Below, one piece after another: positions 15,663 to 24,112 of a stretch of DNA of 64,000 bases. Position 1 is the first letter of the stretch. Each line of letters starts with the position of its first letter. A program made the position numbers and the translations under genes. The DNA is from Bacteroidota bacterium (GTDB lineage: Bacteria > Bacteroidota > Bacteroidia > Bacteroidales > Paludibacteraceae), in assembly GCA_023459355.1 (NCBI GenBank), contig JAEWUM010000056.1:1-64000 (forward strand). Reading direction: 5' to 3'. The notes beneath the pieces were generated by a model. The model had not been told where the DNA came from and made no database searches. It saw only the letters and a program-made list of their open reading frames with translations.

Positions 15663-17070
15663 CATAGGAGGAGTAATAAAATCAATCAGGGACATTTTCC
15701 GCAAAGACCCCGGATTGAGTGGTGATGCACAACGTATTGAACAATTAGGGTGGATGATTTTTCTGAAACTATTTGATGATAAAGACAAAGAAAAGGAATT
15801 GCTAAATCCGGAATATCAATCTCCGATACCCAAAGAACTACAATGGAGGGCATGGGCTGAAAACGACGAGGGAATTACCGGCGATGAATTGATTAACTTC
15901 GTGAATAATAAGTTGTTTCCATCATTGAAGGATTTACCTGTGGCATTGGATAATCGGTTAGGATTAATTATTCGCAGCATTTTCGATGGCACAAACAATT
16001 ACATGAAAAGCGGGACAACTTTCCGTCAGGCCATTAACAAACTCAATCAGATTGACTTTAACAGCAGCAAAGAACATCATGTTTTCAATCTCATCTATGA
16101 AGAAATTCTTCAGGGACTTGCTACTAAAAAAGACACCGGGGAGTTTTATACTCCACGTGCTTTAACGCAATTTATTGTTGACATGATCAACCCTCAATTG
16201 GGTGAAAAAATGCGTGACCCTGCCTGTGGAACAGCCGGATTCCTGGTATGTGGAATACAACATCTGCAAAAACAGGTTAAAAATGTGAATGACCTCAAAA
16301 TACTTCAGGAAACCATTACCGGTGGCGAGTTGAAGCCATTGCCTTATATGCTCAGTGTCATTAACATGATTACCCACAACATTGAAGTGCCAATGATAGA
16401 AAACGGCGACGCTTTAAGTCGGGAACTCACATCGATTAAAAACAAAGACCGGGTTGATATCATTGTAGCCAATCCGCCTTTTGGAGGTGTGGTGGGCGAT
16501 GGCATGGAAACCAACTTCCCGCTCAACTACCGCACCAAGGAAAGTGCCGATTTGTTCCTGATTTTGTTTATCCAATTGCTAAACAAGGGTGGTCGTGCCG
16601 GTATCGTTTTACCCGACGGCTCCCTCACGGGAGAAGGCGTAAAGCAACGGGTACGCCAGAAACTCATCGAAGACTGCAATGTACACACCATCATCCGGCT
16701 ACCACAATCCGTTTTTGCACCTTATGCCACGGTTAACACCAACCTGATTTTCTTCGAAAAAGGAAAGCAAACGAAGGAAATCTGGTATTACGAACACCTC
16801 TTGCCCGAAGGACAAAAAGCATACAGCAAAACTAAACCCATACGGATAGAAGAGTTCGATGCCATAAAAACCTGGTGGAACAACCGAAAAGAAAGCGAAG
16901 TATGCTGGAAGGTTTCGATTGATACGATTGTTGAACGGGGATATGATTTGGATATAAAAAATCCGAATAAGGTAGTGGAAAATGTTGTATATGACAGAAG
17001 GCATATTCTTAACACAATTAAAGCCAATCAAAATCTAATTAATAAATTAATAAACGAATTGGAACAATGA
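15655..17070 (+). CDS. hsdM: type I restriction-modification, M (adenine methyltransferase) subunit
   Basis: HsdM transfers methyl groups from SAM to N6 of adenine in the recognition site and forms M2S with HsdS. The 471-residue protein has an HsdM N-terminal helical domain (about 5-130). The N6-methylase core carries motif I DPACGTAGFL (188-197) and catalytic motif IV NPPFGG (273-278). EFYTPRAL, typical of type I methylases, precedes motif I. It overlaps rhuM by 8 bp and hsdS by 4 bp, which indicates translational coupling. The protein is intact. Confidence 0.96.
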   Translation: MSNIGGVIKSIRDIFRKDPGLSGDAQRIEQLGWMIFLKLFDDKDKEKELLNPEYQSPIPKELQWRAWAENDEGITGDELINFVNNKLFPSLKDLPVALDNRLGLIIRSIFDGTNNYMKSGTTFRQAINKLNQIDFNSSKEHHVFNLIYEEILQGLATKKDTGEFYTPRALTQFIVDMINPQLGEKMRDPACGTAGFLVCGIQHLQKQVKNVNDLKILQETITGGELKPLPYMLSVINMITHNIEVPMIENGDALSRELTSIKNKDRVDIIVANPPFGGVVGDGMETNFPLNYRTKESADLFLILFIQLLNKGGRAGIVLPDGSLTGEGVKQRVRQKLIEDCNVHTIIRLPQSVFAPYATVNTNLIFFEKGKQTKEIWYYEHLLPEGQKAYSKTKPIRIEEFDAIKTWWNNRKESEVCWKVSIDTIVERGYDLDIKNPNKVVENVVYDRRHILNTIKANQNLINKLINELEQ

Positions 17071-18524
17071 GCAAATTAAATTTTGAATTTGTTCCTTTGA
17101 CATTTATAACAAATAAAGAGGAAATTAAGAAGCAAATCAAGAACACTTTGATTCTGATCCATTTGTTTGAGAAGTACAATGATCCAACCACTCTAAAAAA
17201 CTTAATTGAAGGAACTCAATATGGCTATAATGCATCTGCTTTACAATCTGGACGAAATAAATTTTTGCGTATAAGTGATATACATGAAAGTAAAGTCGAT
17301 TGGGAAACTGTTCCCTTTTGCAACTGTAATGATGAAGAAACATATTTGCTTAAAAATGAGGATATTTTAATCGCTCGAACTGGAGGAACAACAGGGAAAA
17401 GTTTTAAAATTGACACTCCACCTTCACATTCCATTTATGCCGGCTATTTAATTCGTATTCGTGCTAAACAAAATGTAAATCCTGATTATCTATATTTATT
17501 TCTTCATAGTTTTGCTTATTGGAGTCAGATTGTAAACCTCAACGAGGGCAATTTCAGACCCAAAGCCAATGCTGAAAATTTGAAAGCATTGATTTTACCA
17601 AATTGCCCAAGAAACATTCAGGATGACGTTGTCAGAATTTCTCAGGGCGAAAACTTACCCGGTTATGAAGAGTTATTCAGTAAAATTGAAAAGATTCTAT
17701 TTGAATACGAAAAAACACAGCAAATTGAAAGATTATTTGCCGACCAACTCACCCAGCTCGACAACCTGAACCAAGCCATTCTACAAGAAGCAGTACAAGG
17801 CAAGTTGGTTGCGCAGGATGCAGCAGACGAACCAGCCAGTGAATTGCTAAAACGTATTAAAGCAGAAAAGGCTAAATCCGGAAAGAAGGAAAAACCATTA
17901 CCACCGATAAAAGCAGAGGAAATCCCGTTTGAAATTCCGGGAAGTTGGATGTGGTGTAGGTTGGGGGAAATTACAAATTATGGAAGTAGCCCCAAAGCTG
18001 AACCTTCTGATTTGAAAAATGATACATGGGTTTTAGATTTGGAGGATATTGAAAAAACAACTTCAAAATTACTTTGTAAGATTCGATTCAGTGAACGTAA
18101 TTCACTGAGTACAAAAAGTGTATTTAAAACAGGTGATGTTTTATATTCAAAGCTTCGTCCATATTTAGATAAAGTAATTGTTGCAGATGAAGACGGAGTT
18201 TGTACAACAGAAATTCTGCCGCTGAAATGCTTTGGAGAATTAAATCCTGAATATTTTAAATTCGCATTAAAAAGAGGTGACTTTTTGAAATATGTTAGCA
18301 GCGTTACAAAAGGAATGAAAATGCCTAGACTTGGAACAAAAGAAGGTCAAATGGCGTTAATCCCTCTCCCCCCTCTTTCCGAGCAAAAACGCATAGTAGC
18401 CGAGATAGACAAGCAATTTGAAAAAACCAGACAGCTCAGAGAACATATTATAGCCAATCAGCAAGCCACTGAGGATTTGCTAAAAGCATTGTTGCATGGG
18501 GCGTTTGAGGTGGAGGAAAGTTGA
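17067..18524 (+). CDS. hsdS: type I restriction-modification, S (specificity) subunit
   Basis: HsdS selects the DNA target through two target-recognition domains. The 485-residue protein has TRD1 at about 55-190, with the LIARTGGTTGKSF block. A conserved helical spacer follows (LDNLNQAILQEAVQGKLV, then a long Lys-rich helix near 255-275). TRD2 starts at GSWMWCRLGEI, and a terminal helix contains PPLSEQKRIVAEID. The start overlaps hsdM by ATGA. The exact target sequence cannot be read from the protein. The N-terminal 50 residues are atypical, but the rest looks functional. Confidence 0.93.
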   Translation: MSKLNFEFVPLTFITNKEEIKKQIKNTLILIHLFEKYNDPTTLKNLIEGTQYGYNASALQSGRNKFLRISDIHESKVDWETVPFCNCNDEETYLLKNEDILIARTGGTTGKSFKIDTPPSHSIYAGYLIRIRAKQNVNPDYLYLFLHSFAYWSQIVNLNEGNFRPKANAENLKALILPNCPRNIQDDVVRISQGENLPGYEELFSKIEKILFEYEKTQQIERLFADQLTQLDNLNQAILQEAVQGKLVAQDAADEPASELLKRIKAEKAKSGKKEKPLPPIKAEEIPFEIPGSWMWCRLGEITNYGSSPKAEPSDLKNDTWVLDLEDIEKTTSKLLCKIRFSERNSLSTKSVFKTGDVLYSKLRPYLDKVIVADEDGVCTTEILPLKCFGELNPEYFKFALKRGDFLKYVSSVTKGMKMPRLGTKEGQMALIPLPPLSEQKRIVAEIDKQFEKTRQLREHIIANQQATEDLLKALLHGAFEVEES

Positions 18525-18595
18525 TTTTTCTAATGTTTGGTTTTGTCTAATTAAATGATAACAAGTTATTTGGCGTCATCAAACTTAATATTACT

Positions 18596-19368
18596 ATGAA
18601 ACACATTAAGAAAAAATTTCGATATGAAGATTGTGGTTTCTTTGAAGAACTGAAAACTTCAAAAAAGACCTCGTCTATTAATATAGACACCAGATTTGAC
18701 AGACGTGTTTTAAAAGATAGTTATGTTTTGTTGAAACACAATTCTGGAAAGGAGGTCTTAAGTTTTCCAATGAAATTTAAAAACGAGACTTTTTTAGTTC
18801 CAATTCCCGATTACGTTTTAATGTTTTACAATCACGCATATTTATTGAAACCTGAACTTGCGAAAGCAAAGGTTATTCTGTTGAAGTCTTTACGGATTAA
18901 AAGCAGCGACAGAAATTTATGTGAAAATGAAATATATTATTACTTTGGTTATTTATCAAGCTTCATTTTTAATTTATACTGTTCGTTAGAGTCTTATGTA
19001 AATAGGTGTATCTCTGATCGCTGCTTTAAAATAAAAAAATTGAAAATAATATCGAATTAGTTGAACCTCAAAGAAACTCGTCCTTGTTTGAAAAAATAAA
19101 AATTGTATTTCCAAAGCTTTATGAAAGCAAGAAAAACTTTTGGGCAGAAAACATCCAGGATTATCAATATATAGTTGATCTTCATGAAATCAGAGACGAT
19201 TTGGCACATACTAAAAGTGATAATTGTTTTATTAAGACTTCTGAAATTGATTTGTTTCAAAGGTTGGTAAATTTCAATATAGAGGGTAGCCTGATAGCTG
19301 TCAGGAGATTTGTAAATCATTATACACCTGGTTATATGGAAGATTGCGACTGTGGAAAAGATTTTTAG
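18596..19368 (+). pseudogene. HEPN-like gene interrupted by a -1 frameshift
   Basis: Two adjacent frames read as one protein of about 255 residues. The first (18596-19060) runs MKHIKKKFRYEDCGFF...SLESYVNRCISDRCFKIKK. Moving into the -1 frame at the A7 run 19033-19039 continues with IENNIELVEPQRNSSLFEKIK and ends at 19368. The second half contains RDDLAH (19192-19209), a fit to the R-x4-6-H motif of HEPN ribonucleases used in toxin and abortive-infection systems. It lies 71 bp after hsdS. The AT content is higher than in neighbouring genes, which suggests transfer. The shift could be a real mutation, programmed slippage or a sequence error. HEPN assignment rests on the motif and helical character only. 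Confidence 0.6.
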
Positions 19369-19423
19369 AATAGATTAGAAATAGCAAGAATGTAGAACTA
19401 ATATAATCACATAATCTATAATC

Positions 19424-20071
19424 ATGCCCCCAAAATCACCCAACTACGGAATCGTTTACGTCCTCACTAACCCCGCCATGCCGGGTTTGGTTAAAATAGG
19501 AATGACCAACAGAGACAGCGTGGATGCACGTCTGAAAGAACTTTTCAATACCAGTGTACCCGTACCCTTTGAATGCGAGTATGCCTGTAAGGTGGAAAGC
19601 TCGGAAAAAGTGGAGAAAGCCTTGCATCTGGCTTTTCATCCCTACCGCATCCATGCGCAGCGGGAGTTTTTCAAGATAAATCCCGAGCAGGCCATAGTCA
19701 TACTTCAGTTGTTGGACAAAAGCAAAGACATCACCACTGAGATACGGGAAGAAATCAATAATGACCTGACCGATATCGACAAAGCCGCTGGAGAACGGAT
19801 GAAGATAGTGCGCCGCCCACCGCTGAATTATCTGGAAATGGGAATACCAATCGGATCCAAACTGGTTTTTGCCAAAGATGAGTTAATCAGAGAGGCATTT
19901 GTTTGCGGAGCTAGGAAAATCACTATTGATGACAAAGAAACCTCGTTGACAGCTGCGACCCGTGAGTTATTGGGTTTACAACACGATATTCAGCCCACAC
20001 CTTACTGGACGTATAACGGCAAAAACCTGATGGATATTTACAATGAAACTTATGTGATTGGGGAGGAGTGA
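19424..20071 (+). CDS. GIY-YIG (T5orf172/MUG113-type) nuclease-domain protein
   Basis: The 215-residue protein starts MPPKSPNYGIVYVLTNPAMP. Its first 95 residues match the GIY-YIG-like T5orf172 domain: GIVYVLTN, LVKIGMT, RLKELFNTSVPVPFE and the ALHLAFHPYRIHAQREFFKI block with a conserved His/Glu region. The C-terminal half (about 140-215) carries KLVFAKDELIREAFV and a small domain ending YWTYNGKNLMDIYNETY, often seen fused to such nucleases. It follows the HEPN remnant by 55 bp in the restriction island. It may be an accessory nuclease of the defence locus; the substrate is unknown. Confidence 0.82.
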   Translation: MPPKSPNYGIVYVLTNPAMPGLVKIGMTNRDSVDARLKELFNTSVPVPFECEYACKVESSEKVEKALHLAFHPYRIHAQREFFKINPEQAIVILQLLDKSKDITTEIREEINNDLTDIDKAAGERMKIVRRPPLNYLEMGIPIGSKLVFAKDELIREAFVCGARKITIDDKETSLTAATRELLGLQHDIQPTPYWTYNGKNLMDIYNETYVIGEE

Positions 20072-20075
20072 AAGA

Positions 20076-20312
20076 ATGAGGATTGACATTTTACTAGATT
20101 TAAGAGATAAATTGAAGAGAGACGAAATTTCGTATCATGTAGCATTTGAAGTATTAAAAACACTACCTAAGCCCTGGAAGGAAAAAGAATGGAAAATTGA
20201 ACGGAGTGTTTTAATTAAAAACTATTGTGAAAATTGTAATTCAAAGATAGGTCCATTTTTTCTTTATTTTTTCTTCAACACACTAAACAACCACCAGAGT
20301 TTAAGTTTATAA
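20076..20312 (+). pseudogene. HNH-type gene remnant, truncated
   Basis: A short frame starts MRIDILLDLRDKLKRDE at 20076 and reaches WKEKEWKIERSVLIKNYCENCNSKIGPF, which resembles the start of an HNH or zinc-ribbon protein with its first CxxC. After that the frame changes to low-complexity Phe-rich sequence (FFLYFFFNTL) and stops. No second metal-ligand pair is present. The 5' part lies 4 bp after the GIY-YIG stop. I read it as a decayed member of the defence island; the HNH call is tentative. Confidence 0.5.
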
Positions 20313-20489
20313 AAGAGCGTCCTCCACCCCTTCCAACTTCCGGAACCGAAAATTCATCCGTTCAGATTTGGAATTGCACTCCGGGCAGATTTCCAGTTCT
20401 ACGAAGTACACATTGAGATCCTCGTGGATGACCGTTTCGAGTCCGTACAACTTAAATAGCATATCCAACAGGGCTAAGAGTTTAATAAT
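20307..20489 (-). pseudogene. minus-strand gene remnant with a CPEC knuckle
   Basis: On the minus strand this stretch reads as a 60-codon open segment ending ERMNFRFRKLEGVEDALL. It contains ICPECNSKSE, half of a possible zinc ribbon. It is in the same frame as, and directly after, the stop codon (20490-20492) of the large T9SS gene. That gene already has a complete C-terminal sorting domain, so this is probably not its extension. An ATG at 20462 would give a 51-residue peptide. It looks like the 3' end of a lost gene. Confidence 0.4.
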
Positions 20490-23400
20490 CTATTTTTTAA
20501 TTATCTTCCTGAATTTAAATATTTTACCAGTTTTGATTTTGACTAAATAAACACCTGAAGATAGATTAGATGCTTTTACAACAGAGTTGTTGGTTAAATC
20601 TCCGCTACACACAACTTGACCTGTTAAGTTCATAATTTCGAATATTGAACCACCTGGAGAATCAATGCTAAATTCGTTGCTTACAGGGTTAGGATAAATG
20701 TTAATATTGTTGTTTTCTTCATACTCATTAACACTACTAACTACATTTGTAGCAATATTTGATTTAGAAGAACCATACGATATTAAAGGTTCATGTATAT
20801 AGTTTTCCTGCTTGTTAATTCTTTGTTTATTAATGATTTTTGTCGGATTTATAGTATTTGGACTTATTACTTCCAATTGATAGTATATATCACCCGGTGG
20901 TGCATTTAAATCATTGTATTGCGTATTACTTCCAGATATGCTGCCAATTAATGTAAGGTTGGATGAATTAGTGCCTCTATAAATGTTGTAGGTAGATACC
21001 ACAAAACCTTCATAAGCTTCCCAATTTAAATTCCATGCATTTCCCATTCCTTTGTTTATAGCAAGGTGCATGGTTTTATGATGATTACTTTTTGGAGATT
21101 CGAGTCCGCTACGATCAAAAATTGATAATTTGTATTTGTTAGAATGTACATCAGGCATGGATTGATCATCAATGTGAATACTCATTGAATCATATGGTAT
21201 AATACCAATTTTCTCATAAATATCATTTACATTTGTTTCTCTGTATAAGAAATATGATTCGATACCTGTAGAGATTGGCTTATTCCATACAATCAAATTT
21301 TTATTGTCGCTACTAACTCCAACAATCCCAATTTCTGGTTTATCCATAGGGATGATAATAACATTTATTTCATCTGCTGCTGTGCAACCATTAGGGGTGG
21401 TTACAGTTACCGTATAGGTGATGTTGCTTGTAACCGTTGCAGTCGGATTTGGAATAGAGTCGTTATTTAATCCTGTTACAGGTGACCACTTGTACTTCAG
21501 GGTACCGCTTCCTGTGTAATTGGTAGTTACACTACCCAGCTGCGCTGTTCCGCCACAAACGATTGTTTTGTCATTTCCGGCATCAACAGTGAAAGGAGAA
21601 ACTATCACACGTACCTCATCTGTGGCAGAGCAGCCATTGGGAGTTGTTACAGTTACCATATAAGTGATGTCACTTGTAACCGTTGCAGTCGGATTTTCAA
21701 TTGTATCGTTATTTAAACCTGTTTCAGGAGTCCATTTGTATTTCAAATTGCCTGTGCCAGTATAATTTGTAGTTACATTACCTAATTGTGCTGTTCCTCC
21801 ACAAACGATTGTTTTGTCATTTCCGGCATCAACAGTCAAAGGAGAAACAATCACGCGCACTTCATCCGTGGCTGAGCAGCCATTTGGAGTAGATACAGTT
21901 ACTGTGTAAGTAATGTCACTTGTAACTGTTGCGGTTGGATTTGGAATTGTGTCGTTATTTAAACCTGTTTCAGGAATCCATTTGTATTTAAGGTTGCCGA
22001 TACCTGTGTAATTAGCACTATCAGCAATAAGTTGTGCAGTTCCATCACAAACAATTGTTTTGTCATTTCCGGCATCAACAGTCAAAGGAGAAACAATGAC
22101 ACGCATTTCATCCGTAGCTGAGCAGCCATTTGGAGTAGTAACAGTTACCGTATAAGTGATGTCACTTGTAACCGTTGCAGTCGGATTTGGAATTGTGTCG
22201 TTATTTAATCCTGTATCAGGAGTCCATTTGTATTTTAAAGTCCCGTTTCCTGTGTAATTTGTAGTTACACTACCTAGCTGTGCAGTCGCACCACAGATGA
22301 TTGTTTTGTTGTTTCCCGCATTTATTGTCAGTGGAGAAACACTAACACGTACCTCATCCGTTGCTGTGCAGTCATTGGGAGTTGTTACAGTTACCTTGTA
22401 AGTGATGTCACTTGTAACCGTTGCAGTCGGATTTGGAATTGTGTCGTTATTTAAACCTGTTTCAGGAGTCCATTTGTATTTTAAAGTCCCGTTTCCTGTG
22501 TAATTTGTAGTTACACTACCTAACTGTGCAGTTCCTCCACAGATGATTGTCTTCTCGTCGCCAGCATTCACAGTTAAAGGATCTACATTGATTGTGAGTG
22601 AATCTTTTGCAAAACAACCATTTAAAGTGGTATAAGTCACTGAATATTTAGTTGTTTCTTTTGGATAAGCAATTGGATTCGAAATAATAGTAGAACTTAA
22701 CCCAATTTCTGGACTCCATATATATGATCCAGATTGATCTAATTTGAGAATTGTTCCTTGATGTCCTACTAAGTACCCGGTTTTTTTGTAGAAATAAATG
22801 TGATATAAAGATGTTGACATAAATTTCTCAGTTATCCATTTTAAACCACCATCAGTAGTCTTTAAAATTTGTCCACCACCAACTGCATATCCGGTTTTAT
22901 TATCAGTAAAATGTATGCTGAAGATGTAAATAGTAGTACCAGATTCTTGAATTGACCAATTATTTCCACCATCATTAGTTTTTAATATCGTACCAGAATT
23001 TCCTGCAATATACCCAGTATTAACATCAGAAAAATATACAGATCTTAATATTGGTGTTCCATAATCAGGTTGAGCTGAGTATTTGGTCCAATTAACTCCT
23101 CTATCAATAGTTTTTAATATTGTACCCAGGTTTCCTACTGCATATCCGGTAGTTGAATTGGTGAAAAACACTGACCATAAATTTGACGATATTCCACTAT
23201 TCTGTAAGGTCCAGTTTTGACCTCCATCTGATGTTGTTAGAATATTTCCGTAATCACCAACGATATATCCTGTATTTGCATTAATAAAGTAAACTGATCT
23301 CAAAGTTGTAAAGATGTTGAAATTTTCAGGTAAGGTTTGTATTGTCCAATTTAGGCCTCCGTTTGTGGTTTTTATTATAAGTCCGTTTCTCCCAACAGCA

Positions 23401-23735
23401 TAACCAATATCTGTGTCAATAAAATAAATATCAGAAATAAAGTCGTTAGTTCCAAATGTCTGTTCTGTCCAATTAATTCCACCATCTATAGTTTTAAAAA
23501 TTTTTCCAACTATACCTGCAACATAACCGGTATTTTCATCAGTAAAAAAAATTGATTGAAGCGTGTTCGCGGTGTTAATGTCTAATGAAACCCATTGAGG
23601 TGTTGCGTTCATTTGAATTGAGTCTCCACAAAAGGTTGTTGAATCAGAAACAATTTTTACATCACACTGTGCATTTGTTTTATTAAAAGGGTTGATTAGA
23701 CAAATGACAAATAAAAGCATTATAATCTGTTTCAT
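20490..23735 (-). CDS. T9SS-secreted protein with Ycf48-like propeller and five 82-residue repeats
   Basis: The 1081-residue protein has a signal peptide (MKQIIMLLFVICLI...NAQ). Residues about 50-335 are blades of the form TGYAVG..G.I.KT.DGG.NW, as in Ycf48/BNR propellers. Residues 385-794 are five repeats of 82 residues, each with TAQLGSVTTNYTG, LKYKWTPETGLNND and ATVTSDITYTVTVTTPNGC. Fibronectin-like segments follow. The C-terminal T9SS sorting domain contains INIYPNPVSNEF and GVYLVKIKTGK. It is likely exported across the outer membrane and attached to the surface or released. A TATGTTTG box is 39 bp upstream. The role is unknown; adhesion is plausible. Confidence 0.85.
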   Translation of the reverse strand: MKQIIMLLFVICLINPFNKTNAQCDVKIVSDSTTFCGDSIQMNATPQWVSLDINTANTLQSIFFTDENTGYVAGIVGKIFKTIDGGINWTEQTFGTNDFISDIYFIDTDIGYAVGRNGLIIKTTNGGLNWTIQTLPENFNIFTTLRSVYFINANTGYIVGDYGNILTTSDGGQNWTLQNSGISSNLWSVFFTNSTTGYAVGNLGTILKTIDRGVNWTKYSAQPDYGTPILRSVYFSDVNTGYIAGNSGTILKTNDGGNNWSIQESGTTIYIFSIHFTDNKTGYAVGGGQILKTTDGGLKWITEKFMSTSLYHIYFYKKTGYLVGHQGTILKLDQSGSYIWSPEIGLSSTIISNPIAYPKETTKYSVTYTTLNGCFAKDSLTINVDPLTVNAGDEKTIICGGTAQLGSVTTNYTGNGTLKYKWTPETGLNNDTIPNPTATVTSDITYKVTVTTPNDCTATDEVRVSVSPLTINAGNNKTIICGATAQLGSVTTNYTGNGTLKYKWTPDTGLNNDTIPNPTATVTSDITYTVTVTTPNGCSATDEMRVIVSPLTVDAGNDKTIVCDGTAQLIADSANYTGIGNLKYKWIPETGLNNDTIPNPTATVTSDITYTVTVSTPNGCSATDEVRVIVSPLTVDAGNDKTIVCGGTAQLGNVTTNYTGTGNLKYKWTPETGLNNDTIENPTATVTSDITYMVTVTTPNGCSATDEVRVIVSPFTVDAGNDKTIVCGGTAQLGSVTTNYTGSGTLKYKWSPVTGLNNDSIPNPTATVTSNITYTVTVTTPNGCTAADEINVIIIPMDKPEIGIVGVSSDNKNLIVWNKPISTGIESYFLYRETNVNDIYEKIGIIPYDSMSIHIDDQSMPDVHSNKYKLSIFDRSGLESPKSNHHKTMHLAINKGMGNAWNLNWEAYEGFVVSTYNIYRGTNSSNLTLIGSISGSNTQYNDLNAPPGDIYYQLEVISPNTINPTKIINKQRINKQENYIHEPLISYGSSKSNIATNVVSSVNEYEENNNINIYPNPVSNEFSIDSPGGSIFEIMNLTGQVVCSGDLTNNSVVKASNLSSGVYLVKIKTGKIFKFRKIIKK
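21354..22583 (-). repeat. five tandem 246-bp coding repeats
   Basis: Five in-frame 246-bp units encode residues 385-794 of the large T9SS protein. They are highly similar at the DNA level; for example, the stretch encoding LNNDTIPNPTATVTSD recurs almost unchanged. This points to recent duplication or gene conversion. A degenerate half unit precedes them. Confidence 0.85.
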
Positions 23736-23773
23736 TTTCTATATTATTTTAATGTTGTTAACAAAAATTTCTG

Positions 23774-23781
23774 CAAACATA
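23774..23781 (-). promoter_or_regulatory. candidate -7 box for the large T9SS protein gene
   Basis: The minus strand reads TATGTTTG, matching TAnnTTTG. The ATG at 23735 would have a leader of about 30 bases. Confidence 0.5.
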
Positions 23782-23926
23782 GTTTGATATTTATTTGAGA
23801 GAAATTTTCACTCTCAACAGTTTTAATTATATAATAGCTACTTTCTCATGAAATATTAAAGTGTAGAAATGAATTCGGCTGTAAAAATGTTGTGTAAACA
23901 GGGAGAAAAATGTAATACTGAAAGAT

Positions 23927-23950
23927 AAAAGCACGAAAATGCGTGCTTTT
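23927..23950 (-). terminator. hairpin terminator downstream of the FAD/Fe-S dehydrogenase gene
   Basis: AAAAGCACG and CGTGCTTTT form a perfect 9-bp stem around a six-base loop. Flanking A and T runs make it usable in either direction. In the minus direction it would stop transcripts from the gene at 24113-26932. Confidence 0.55.
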
Positions 23951-24068
23951 GTAAACATGTAAACGACGGGTTAAATGTATTAATAATTTTTAAGACATCC
24001 AAACAAAAAATAAAGGAAATTATGAGAGGGGTGTTTTTGACAGGATGAACATGCAGGTAATTTGCTTT

Positions 24069-24101
24069 AGACCTGTCAGGTTTTCAAAACCAGACAGGTC
24101 T
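24069..24101. repeat. CCTGTCAGG-type palindrome, copy 1
   Basis: A 33-bp inverted repeat starts AGACCTGTCAGG and ends its reverse complement with small differences in the middle. It lies 11 bp past the stop codon of the FAD/Fe-S gene. A second copy lies just upstream of the same gene at 26946-26978. Confidence 0.8.
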
Positions 24102-24112
24102 GATTAATCAAT

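Larger units (their letters stand above)
23736..24112. other. intergenic region with promoter box, hairpin and palindrome
   Basis: This 377-bp stretch carries a minus-strand TATGTTTG box (23774-23781), a terminator-like hairpin (23927-23950) and a CCTGTCAGG-type palindrome (24069-24101). The rest is AT-rich with no convincing small gene. Confidence 0.6.

Noticed and set aside
20307..20489. Stop-codon readthrough extension of the large T9SS protein
   Set aside because: The sorting domain must be at the C-terminus for T9SS export, and it is complete before the stop.
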